DNA of 5,137 bases from PHAA01 sp964584415 (GTDB lineage: Bacteria > Bacillota > Syntrophomonadia > Syntrophomonadales > Syntrophomonadaceae), in contig CAZOZX010000134.1 in assembly GCA_964584415.1 (NCBI GenBank), positions 1 to 5,137 of the forward strand. Reading direction: 5' to 3'. The position numbers and the translations under genes were made by a program. Under the pieces are notes generated by a model. That model made no database searches, had not been told where the DNA came from, and saw only the letters and a list, made by a program, of their open reading frames with translations. Of the stretch, positions 1-5,137 are shown one piece after another. How positions within the stretch are numbered: the stretch's first letter is position 1; every line of letters begins with the position of its first letter.

Positions 1-590
1 AGATGGCTGAGCGTTTGGATTCTGGCTATCCTGACATGCTGATACTTGATATAATGCTGCCGGGCCAGGATGGACTGGAATTCTGCCGAGAACTACGCCA
101 ACGCAGCGGGATCCCGGTAATTTTTATATCAGCCCGCCGCAAAGCTTTGGATCGTATCATGGGTTTGGAAATAGGCGGGGATGATTATCTGCCCAAACCA
201 TTTAGTCCCCGTGAATTAGTAGCTCGGGTGCGGTCCGTATTCCGCCGCACTATGGTTCCGCCCGACCCGAAGAAATATTTATTAGCCGGAAACCTAAAAT
301 TGATACCCGCAGACCGGTTGGTATTAATCAACGGCCAGGAGTTGGCTCTTTCTTCTAAAGAATATGAACTTCTAGAGCTGTTGACCCAGTACCCGCAACG
401 CACTTTTAACCGACAGGAATTGATTGACCGCATCTGGGGCTATGATTACGAAGGAAGTGAACGGGCCGTTGATGACCTGATTAAACGGTTGCGCCGCAAG
501 CTTAATGAAAATGGTTCGGAGACCAACATTCAGACTATATGGGGGTATGGTTACCGGTTAGATGGTAAAGTGGAAAAGCATCTCTACTAA
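1..590 (+). CDS. OmpR/PhoB-family response regulator, 5' end missing (partial)
   Basis: Cytoplasmic DNA-binding response regulator, the output half of the two-component pair with the kinase that follows. Numbering from the first ATG in the window (base 3), the visible 195 residues hold the later part of a receiver domain (about 1-82) and a winged-helix Trans_reg_C domain (about 92-187). Receiver landmarks are the phospho-acceptor Asp16 in LILDIMLP, the switch Ser43 in FISAR, and Lys65 in DYLPKPF. The DNA-binding half shows LSSKEYELLELL, the recognition-helix region AVDDLIKRLRRKL and the terminal wing IWGYGYRL. A full receiver has about 35-40 more residues before the phospho-acceptor, including the acidic DD pair. 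The ATG at base 3 is therefore an internal Met and the true start lies upstream of the window; bases 1-2 finish a preceding codon. The last 29 bases overlap the kinase gene. The family is certain; the regulon cannot be told from this sequence. Confidence 0.95.
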   Translation, partial: MAERLDSGYPDMLILDIMLPGQDGLEFCRELRQRSGIPVIFISARRKALDRIMGLEIGGDDYLPKPFSPRELVARVRSVFRRTMVPPDPKKYLLAGNLKLIPADRLVLINGQELALSSKEYELLELLTQYPQRTFNRQELIDRIWGYDYEGSERAVDDLIKRLRRKLNENGSETNIQTIWGYGYRLDGKVEKHLY

Positions 591-1944
591 AATATTAATC
601 AGTTACCTGAGCGTGGTGGTATTCACATTCCTGGTAACAGCCCTGGCATTTTACCCCATGTTGGTCGGGGTATTGGAAAGACGTGCCGAAATTGGCCTGG
701 AAAAGCAGGCTTGGGAAATAGCCTATACAATCGGAACAGGCTCATTACCGCTGCAAGGCCAAAAACTACCCTGGACCATACTTTTACTGGGGCGATCGGT
801 CGAAAGCGATTTTCTATGGATTGACGCCGAAGATCTTATTGTTCACAGCAGCCGGCCCCAGCAGTTTATAGTAGGACAGGCGGTGAGTCAACTTCCCGAT
901 ATTTTAAGGCAAGATGGAAATTTTGATCGCAGCCGGGCCAATATTTTTAAAACCGAAAATTATCTAGCCGTGGAAGTGCCCGTGAGCAGCGGCGACACCA
1001 TATTGACATTCGTTTCCATAAGCACCCTTCAGGGAATGTACCGGGAGACTTTGTTAATGATGTTCGGCAGCCTTTTAGCCGCCTTGCTGATAGCCCTGGT
1101 AATTGCTTTTTTCTTGATTCGCTATTTGGTAAAACCCCTTCGTTCACTGGAGGATTTTGCCCAGGCAGTAGGGAATCGCCAGTTTGATCAGCGTCTGGAG
1201 TTAAAATCCGACGACGAACTGGCTCAGCTAGCCCTGGCTTTCAACCAGATGTCTGATCAGCTGAAGGGTTACGATGAGAGTATGCGCAGTTTCTTTCAGA
1301 ACGCTTCCCATGAGCTCAAAACGCCCCTGATGAGTATCAATGGTTATGCAGAAGGGATTCGGGATGGAATATTTACTGGTCCAGAGTTGGAAAATGCCTT
1401 AGATATTATTCACAAGGAGAGCCTGCGCTTAAAAAATGTAGTGGAAAATATAATTGATCTCACCATACTGGACCAGCCCCATAGTCCCTACTTTCTGCCC
1501 CATGATCTGACCTACATCCTGGAACAGGTTTTGGATACAGTTGGGGGGTATGCCCTGGAAAGGGGAATACTTATCGAAACCTATATACCGCATGGAACAT
1601 TAGTTGTCGGGGATTGGGACAAGCTCCACAGTCTCATGGTGAATTTGTTGTCCAACGGTGTCCGCCATGCTCGCGATAAGGTTATTGTCCGTTCTCTCTT
1701 CATTGAAAGCGATGACAAAATCAAGATAGATGTTGCCGATGATGGTACCGGTTTTTCTCCAACCGACCTGGAGCACGCTTTTGACTATTTTTACAGCGGG
1801 GTACCGTCTGGTTCAGGGCTGGGGTTGACCATTGCGGAGAAAATCGTTGCCGAACATTCCGGCTCTATCAGGATTTATAATGCAGCCTCGGGTGGTGCAG
1901 TGGTTGAAGTCATACTACCGGCAGCACCTAAGGCGTCAGCATAA
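562..1944 (+). CDS. Membrane sensor histidine kinase (HAMP-HisKA-HATPase_c)
   Basis: Inner-membrane sensor kinase of 460 residues that should autophosphorylate and pass the phosphate to the upstream regulator. Order: TM1 about 10-32, an extracytoplasmic sensor region about 33-162 that I do not recognise, TM2 about 163-187, HAMP about 187-239, HisKA, then the ATPase domain. Visible motifs are the H box with His250 in ASHELKTP, the N box NLLSNGVRHA (Asn361, Asn365), the G1 box DDGTG (393-397), the F box FDYF (407-410) and the G2 box GSGLGL (417-422). Glu251-x-x-Thr254 after the His fits the HisKA phosphatase motif, so the enzyme is probably bifunctional. ATG 562 is the first possible start, because an in-frame TAG sits at 559-561. 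No good Shine-Dalgarno is seen before it, so translation probably depends on coupling to the overlapping regulator gene. All catalytic boxes are intact; the stimulus is unknown. Confidence 0.95.
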   Translation: MVKWKSISTKILISYLSVVVFTFLVTALAFYPMLVGVLERRAEIGLEKQAWEIAYTIGTGSLPLQGQKLPWTILLLGRSVESDFLWIDAEDLIVHSSRPQQFIVGQAVSQLPDILRQDGNFDRSRANIFKTENYLAVEVPVSSGDTILTFVSISTLQGMYRETLLMMFGSLLAALLIALVIAFFLIRYLVKPLRSLEDFAQAVGNRQFDQRLELKSDDELAQLALAFNQMSDQLKGYDESMRSFFQNASHELKTPLMSINGYAEGIRDGIFTGPELENALDIIHKESLRLKNVVENIIDLTILDQPHSPYFLPHDLTYILEQVLDTVGGYALERGILIETYIPHGTLVVGDWDKLHSLMVNLLSNGVRHARDKVIVRSLFIESDDKIKIDVADDGTGFSPTDLEHAFDYFYSGVPSGSGLGLTIAEKIVAEHSGSIRIYNAASGGAVVEVILPAAPKASA

Positions 1945-1959
1945 CTGATAACTATTTCT

Positions 1960-1988
1960 AAAACCGTCATGAGGATTTGACGGTTTTT
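1960..1988 (+). terminator. Rho-independent terminator of the two-component operon
   Basis: A perfect 10-bp stem pairs 1960-1969 (AAAACCGTCA) with 1978-1987 (TGACGGTTTT) around an 8-base loop. The right arm ends in a run of five T (1984-1988). It begins 15 bases after the kinase stop codon. The stem is only moderately GC-rich and the T run is short and partly inside the stem, so it may be leaky. It separates the signalling operon from the CLC transporter gene. Confidence 0.72.
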
Positions 1989-1991
1989 AAT

Positions 1992-2023
1992 TTGTTATCC
2001 TTATGACCCCGGTAGTATATAAT
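1992..2023 (+). promoter_or_regulatory. Candidate promoter for the CLC transporter gene
   Basis: A perfect TATAAT at 2018-2023 lies between the terminator and the CLC gene and would start transcription near 2030, giving a leader of roughly 30 bases. The matching -35 is poor. TTGTTA at 1992-1997 is the best-looking hexamer but sits 20 bases upstream, while the hexamer at the ideal 17-base spacing is TTATCC (1995-2000). A weak -35 is what an activator-dependent promoter often shows, but I see no convincing tandem repeat for an OmpR-type activator. Only the -10 is well supported. Confidence 0.45.
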
Positions 2024-2046
2024 GGACAAGGCAGATAATCATGGGT

Positions 2047-2052
2047 GGGGAG
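2047..2052 (+). promoter_or_regulatory. Ribosome binding site fixing the CLC start at ATG 2060
   Basis: GGGGAG stands 7 bases before ATG 2060, an ideal Shine-Dalgarno spacing. An in-frame GTG at 2045 would make the protein five residues longer. That GTG would itself overlap this ribosome binding site and has no site of its own at a suitable distance. ATG 2060 is therefore preferred. Confidence 0.8.
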
Positions 2053-2059
2053 AATTGCT

Positions 2060-3655
2060 ATGTTTCAACGACATGGTGCCCTGGAGGGACTGCTGCACAA
2101 ACGCCGCTTCCGGGTGCGCTTGTTTTTTGAGGGAATATTGATCGGCCTGATCACCGGGGTCATAGTTGTAGCGTTTCGATACCTGTTGCAGCTGGCCACA
2201 GTCTGGCTCGAGATTCTTTACACATACCTTGGCAATCATGAATACTGGATGACCATGCTCTGGATTCTGGCTCTGGTCCTTATTGCCTTGCTATTGGACA
2301 AAATTGTACGAATAGAACCGATGATCAGCGGCAGCGGCATACCCCAGGTAAAAGGTGCTGTTCACCGGCAGCTTAATATGAAGTGGCTGAGTGTACTATG
2401 GTGGAAATTTATCGGAGGAATTTTGGCCATCGGCTCTGGCCTGTCACTGGGCAGGGAAGGACCTTCGATTCAATTGGGAGCCGCAGTTGGGCAGGGTGTA
2501 AACCGGCTGCTGGGCGGATTTAAGATTGAAGAGAGAATTCTTCTGACCAGTGGAGCCAGTGCGGGGTTGGCGGCAGCTTTCAACGCCCCCCTGGCGGGAG
2601 TAATATTTGGGCTGGAGGAATTACATAAAAACTTTTCCCCCCCAGTACTGCTATCGGCAATGGCCGCATCGTTGACCGCCGATTACGTATCGCGGCATTT
2701 CTTTGGAATCCAGCCTATTTTCGATTTTCATACCTTGCCGGTCCTGCCTATGAATTATATTGGTTTGTTATTGCTGCTGGGATTGATTACCGGAATCTTG
2801 GGGTTGGTCTTCAACTGGAGCCTGCTTAAAAGTTTGCATCTCTATGAATGGCAAAAAATCATCCCTTCTCGATGGCGCATTTTATTTCCGTTATTGCTGA
2901 CTATTCCCGTGGGTTTGTGGGTTCCCCAGGTCTTAGGCGGAGGACAGGGGTTGATTGATGGGCTTCAGAATAATCAATACCTGTTATCGATGTTAATTAT
3001 GCTGGTTATTGTCAAGTTGGGATTAACCCTGGTGAGCTACGGATCTGGCGTGCCGGGCGGTATTTTTATGCCTATGCTGGTGATAGGCGCCTTGATCGGA
3101 GGGGTATTTGGCCAGGTGGTGATTAAGTTCTTGCAGGTTGATATCATGTTTGGTAACAACTTTGTGGTTTTCGCCATGGCTGCTTTTTTTACGGCCGTTG
3201 TCAAAGCCCCGATTACCGGCAGTATTCTCATAACCGAGATGACAGGATCCTTCGAACATCTACCGGCTCTTATAACCGTATCCATGACCGCCTATATTGT
3301 GGCTGATCTTATGAATTCGAAACCTATCTATGATACCTTGCTGCACCGGCTTCTTGCAAAACGCTCCAATGGCACTGCCAACTTGTCTGAGAACGGCAAT
3401 ACGGTACTCGAAGTGGTGGTAAGCTTGGGTTCACAGTTGGATGGGAAAATGATCAAGGATACCAGGTGGCCGCGCAATTGTTTGCTGATCAGTATCAAGC
3501 GTGGTGAGGAAGAGATTATTCCCAGTGGCGATACCAGGATTGTTGCCGGTGACTACCTGCACATAATCACCAGCGAAAACCAGGCTCCGGAGATAAAACC
3601 AATTCTTCTCCACATGGCCGGCCTGATCATAATTGATGGTGACCTGAGTTTATAA
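2060..3655 (+). CDS. CLC-family Cl-/H+ exchanger with C-terminal TrkA_C (RCK_C) domain
   Basis: Integral membrane protein of 531 residues, with a CLC transport domain at about 15-425 and a cytoplasmic TrkA_C domain at about 447-515. CLC signatures are GSGIP (91-95), GREGP (131-135) with the external gating Glu133, FNAPLAG (174-180) followed by GLEEL with Glu187 aligned to the internal proton glutamate (Glu203 in the E. coli protein), and GGIFMP (333-338). Both proton glutamates are present, so by family knowledge this should be a 2 Cl-/1 H+ antiporter rather than a channel. The central anion-coordinating Tyr (Tyr445 in E. coli) is Phe398 here, in EMTGSF. The C-terminal part (LEVVVSLGSQLDGKMIKD... 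through AGDYLHIIT) has the beta-rich TrkA_C pattern instead of the CBS pair of eukaryotic CLCs, and suggests regulation by an unknown small ligand. A candidate promoter and strong ribosome binding site precede the gene. Fluoride-type CLCs carry a different filter, so chloride is the better guess. Confidence 0.93.
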   Translation: MFQRHGALEGLLHKRRFRVRLFFEGILIGLITGVIVVAFRYLLQLATVWLEILYTYLGNHEYWMTMLWILALVLIALLLDKIVRIEPMISGSGIPQVKGAVHRQLNMKWLSVLWWKFIGGILAIGSGLSLGREGPSIQLGAAVGQGVNRLLGGFKIEERILLTSGASAGLAAAFNAPLAGVIFGLEELHKNFSPPVLLSAMAASLTADYVSRHFFGIQPIFDFHTLPVLPMNYIGLLLLLGLITGILGLVFNWSLLKSLHLYEWQKIIPSRWRILFPLLLTIPVGLWVPQVLGGGQGLIDGLQNNQYLLSMLIMLVIVKLGLTLVSYGSGVPGGIFMPMLVIGALIGGVFGQVVIKFLQVDIMFGNNFVVFAMAAFFTAVVKAPITGSILITEMTGSFEHLPALITVSMTAYIVADLMNSKPIYDTLLHRLLAKRSNGTANLSENGNTVLEVVVSLGSQLDGKMIKDTRWPRNCLLISIKRGEEEIIPSGDTRIVAGDYLHIITSENQAPEIKPILLHMAGLIIIDGDLSL

Positions 3656-3662
3656 AATATCA

Positions 3663-4871
3663 TTAACTGTTTGCCTCATATTGCTCTTGGGGCTCAGCAA
3701 TTATACCCAGCCATTTTAACAATGGTTTAATGGTCATACCCTGGAGAACCAGGGAGAATAGAACTACTGCAAAGGTCATGTTTATGAGAAGGCTGCGATA
3801 AGGCAAAGCTGGATCCAAGCCCAAAACCATGGCCATGGAGAGAGCCCCTCTTAAACCGCTCCAGACTTGCAGGTGTCTCCATGAGACAGGAATTTTGGGG
3901 CCAATCAGATTCAATAGCCCTCCCAGTCCGTATACTGATACAGCCCGGCCGAGCAGCACTGCCAAGATAGCCACGAATACCAATAATCCGGTTAAACCCA
4001 AGGTTATGTATGATTCTTCCAACCCGACCAGCAGGAATACGGCTGAATTAACCGCAAAAGCAATATATTCCCAGAAGGAGAGAACAGCTACCTGAGAGAT
4101 GACACTCATTCCCTTGGTCATCCCGTAGTTGCCTACCACTAAACTTGCCGCCACTACAGCGAAAACACCCGATACATGAAAATGTTCTGCCGCCAAATAT
4201 GAACCAAAGGCCACTACCGTAGTCAGCATTACCTCCACCAGGTGATCATCGTATTCCCGGGTAATGCGGGATGCAATTCCTCCGATGACCAGGCCGATTA
4301 GGGCCCCTCCGCCAATAGTAGTGATAAATGAGAACACTGCTGACGATGGATTCAAATCACCTCCAGATAGTAACCCTGAAATAATGATAAAGAGCACCAC
4401 GGCCACACCGTCATTGAAAAGGCTCTCTGCCTCAATCAGGTTCGATAACTGCTCGTCGGTGCCTACTTCTTTAAAAATAGCCAAAACGGAGATAGGGTCG
4501 GTAGGTGAAATAATCGCACCGAAAAGCAAGGCTGCCAGCCAGGGCAGACCGACTATATAGTATACTGCGCCACCCACGACAAATGTAGCGATGATAGTTC
4601 CCAGTACTGCAAAGACGGCTATAGGGAACCACTGTTTTTTAAGCAGATCCAGGTTAATGTTGATGCCGGCGTCGAAGAGAATTGGGGGTAAAAAAAGGGC
4701 AAACAGCAAATCCGGATTAAGATGAATACCCGGCAGCAAACCCAATAAACCTACCCCTAGTCCGCATAAAACCAGGGCAATAGTGAACGGGATTTTTATG
4801 AAACGGCCCAACATAGCCACCGCCGTAGCTAACAACATCAACCAGAAAAAGTTTGTGGTTATTTGATCCAT
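3663..4871 (-). CDS. CPA1/NhaP-type Na+(K+)/H+ antiporter
   Basis: Polytopic membrane protein of 402 residues, with about 12-13 predicted helices, that exchanges cytoplasmic Na+ (possibly K+ or Li+) for H+. Family signatures are LPPILFDAG (61-69), SPTDP (122-126) with Thr124 and Asp125, the ion-site segment EAESLFNDG (147-155) containing Glu149, Asn153 and Asp154, and WSGLRGALS (337-345) with Arg341. The Asn-Asp pair, rather than Asp-Asp, is typical of the electroneutral CPA1/NhaP group. The 29-residue spacing Asp125-Asp154 matches what I recall for archaeal NhaP structures. The protein ends soon after the last helix and lacks the long cytoplasmic or TrkA_C tail of NhaP2-type relatives. Start: ATG at 4871-4869 with AAAGAGG seven bases upstream. 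It is the second gene of a probable operon, 12 bases after a small membrane-protein gene. Its 3' end converges on the CLC gene. Cation preference cannot be read from sequence. Confidence 0.93.
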   Translation of the reverse strand: MDQITTNFFWLMLLATAVAMLGRFIKIPFTIALVLCGLGVGLLGLLPGIHLNPDLLFALFLPPILFDAGININLDLLKKQWFPIAVFAVLGTIIATFVVGGAVYYIVGLPWLAALLFGAIISPTDPISVLAIFKEVGTDEQLSNLIEAESLFNDGVAVVLFIIISGLLSGGDLNPSSAVFSFITTIGGGALIGLVIGGIASRITREYDDHLVEVMLTTVVAFGSYLAAEHFHVSGVFAVVAASLVVGNYGMTKGMSVISQVAVLSFWEYIAFAVNSAVFLLVGLEESYITLGLTGLLVFVAILAVLLGRAVSVYGLGGLLNLIGPKIPVSWRHLQVWSGLRGALSMAMVLGLDPALPYRSLLINMTFAVVLFSLVLQGMTIKPLLKWLGIIAEPQEQYEANS

Positions 4872-4878
4872 GAGTTAA

Positions 4879-4885
4879 CCTCTTT
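4879..4885 (-). promoter_or_regulatory. Ribosome binding site of the antiporter, overlapping the upstream stop codon
   Basis: Read on the minus strand, AAAGAGG lies 7 bases before the antiporter ATG. Its first two bases belong to the TAA stop (4886-4884) of the small upstream gene. A ribosome finishing the small gene would therefore sit on this site, which suggests translational coupling of the two genes. Confidence 0.7.
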
Positions 4886-5096
4886 AACGAACAAATCTAA
4901 AGAAGGTGCGATACATAATCCAGAGCCAGGAAAAGATTAAAGCTATCCATAGCCATATGGAGTAGCCCGAGAAAAATACAGGGAAGTATGCTCCCAGCAA
5001 AATACCGGCGCAAAGTACCGCAATCTTTAAACAGCCAAAATCCATTACAGTATAATTTTTGGTTGCCTTCATTACCCTCTGTGCAAAATTAGCCAT
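4884..5096 (-). CDS. Small two-helix membrane protein, function unknown
   Basis: A 70-residue protein I cannot assign to a named family with confidence. It has a basic, probably amphipathic N-terminus (about 1-15, with Arg7, Lys10 and Lys13). One hydrophobic segment follows at about 20-42 (GCLKIAVLCAGILLGAYFPV region) and a second, Trp-rich one at about 45-62. The tail is short and basic (RTFFRFVR). Both ends are probably cytoplasmic by the positive-inside rule. The overall pattern recalls small two-helix hypothetical proteins common in Clostridia, but this is from memory. That it is a real gene is supported by a full AAGGAGGT ribosome binding site 7 bases before its ATG, coding that ends 12 bases before the antiporter start, and a membrane-protein composition with no competing frame. 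It could be an accessory or regulatory subunit of the antiporter, or an unrelated membrane peptide. The promoter is probably just outside the window. Confidence 0.82.
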   Translation of the reverse strand: MANFAQRVMKATKNYTVMDFGCLKIAVLCAGILLGAYFPVFFSGYSIWLWIALIFSWLWIMYRTFFRFVR

Positions 5097-5103
5097 GATT
5101 TTA

Positions 5104-5111
5104 ACCTCCTT
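5104..5111 (-). promoter_or_regulatory. Full-consensus ribosome binding site of the small membrane-protein gene
   Basis: On the minus strand AAGGAGGT precedes ATG 5096-5094 with a 7-base spacer. This is a complete match to the anti-Shine-Dalgarno and is the strongest translation signal in the window. It both fixes the start and argues that the short gene is expressed. In the remaining 26 bases to the window edge (5112-5137) I see no convincing complete promoter. Confidence 0.85.
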
Positions 5112-5137
5112 AATAAAGGTATTGGTACTTACATTGT

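Noticed and set aside
1912..2018. 10-bp inverted repeat ATACTACCGG (1912-1921) / CCGGTAGTAT (2009-2018) enclosing the terminator and touching the candidate -10
   Set aside because: The left arm is in the kinase coding end, the arms are nearly 90 bases apart, and the local terminator hairpin would form first. Worth revisiting only if conserved in relatives.
181..2042. 13-bp inverted match between 181-193 (inside the regulator gene) and 2030-2042 (CLC leader)
   Set aside because: The first copy encodes the conserved DDYLPKP receiver motif and the match does not extend. One inverted match of this length is not surprising in a window this size, so it is not a credible binding site pair.
2045..2059. 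Upstream GTG start at 2045 for the CLC gene
   Set aside because: The GTG overlaps the ribosome binding site GGGGAG (2047-2052), which is ideally placed for ATG 2060, and the five added residues match no CLC feature.
2039..2239. Minus-strand open frame of 66 codons over the CLC promoter and start
   Set aside because: It overlaps the strong CLC start region and has no family resemblance or good start signal. Other minus-strand frames inside the regulator, kinase and CLC genes were set aside for the same reason.
2637..2643. Run of seven C in the CLC gene (and runs of seven T at 3184-3190 and seven A at 4690-4696)
   Set aside because: The reading frames continue correctly through all of them with conserved motifs on both sides, so there is no sign of a frameshift or phase-variation switch.
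3680..3725. Small hairpins ATTGCT/AGCAAT (3680-3701) and CCATT/AATGG (3711-3725) past the CLC stop
   Set aside because: Stems of 5-6 bp with few GC pairs and no following T run, inside antiporter coding sequence; too weak to call as the missing CLC terminator.
3829..4560. Plus-strand open frames of 88 and 98 codons (3829-4095, 4264-4560) opposite the antiporter gene
   Set aside because: They lie wholly antisense to a gene with clear family motifs, their translations are rich in Pro/Ser/Thr/Lys as expected of antisense frames of a membrane protein, and neither has a recognisable motif.
5112..5137. Possible minus-strand -10 (ACAAT at the last five bases) for the small gene/antiporter operon
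   Set aside because: The hexamer would extend beyond the window and no -35 can be examined, so a promoter cannot be supported here.

Overview
This window looks like ordinary chromosomal DNA from a low-to-mid GC Gram-positive bacterium, most likely an anaerobic member of the Clostridia/Bacillota. That placement is an inference. It rests on purine-rich Shine-Dalgarno sequences, including a full AAGGAGGT, on an OmpR-type regulator ending in a Firmicute-like IWGYGYRL motif, and on the style of the membrane proteins. I see no mobile element, CRISPR array, tRNA/rRNA or phage gene.

Layout. (1) Positions 1-1944, plus strand: a two-component system. It consists of the 3' part of an OmpR/PhoB-family response regulator, cut by the window edge, and a complete HAMP/HisKA/HATPase_c sensor kinase whose start lies 29 bases inside the regulator. 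(2) Positions 1945-2059: a short intergenic region holding a rho-independent terminator for the two-component operon, a candidate -10 element and a strong ribosome binding site. (3) Positions 2060-3655, plus strand: a CLC-family chloride/proton exchanger fused to a C-terminal TrkA_C (RCK_C) domain. (4) Positions 3663-5096, minus strand: a probable two-gene operon read in the opposite direction. It encodes a 70-residue two-helix membrane protein of unknown function, followed after 12 bases by a CPA1/NhaP-type Na+(K+)/H+ antiporter. The CLC and antiporter genes converge with only 7 bases between their stop codons.

How the genes may work together. The two transporters are both predicted to be proton-coupled, one moving an anion and the other a cation. 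The neighbourhood is therefore consistent with cytoplasmic pH, ion or osmotic homeostasis. The adjacent two-component system could control one or both, but no operator sequence visible here proves it, and the terminator separates it from the CLC gene. The less ordinary points are the TrkA_C domain on the CLC protein, Phe in place of the central chloride-coordinating Tyr, the uncharacterised small membrane protein tightly coupled to the antiporter, and the near-abutting convergent gene ends. I found no evidence for a wholly new biological system.
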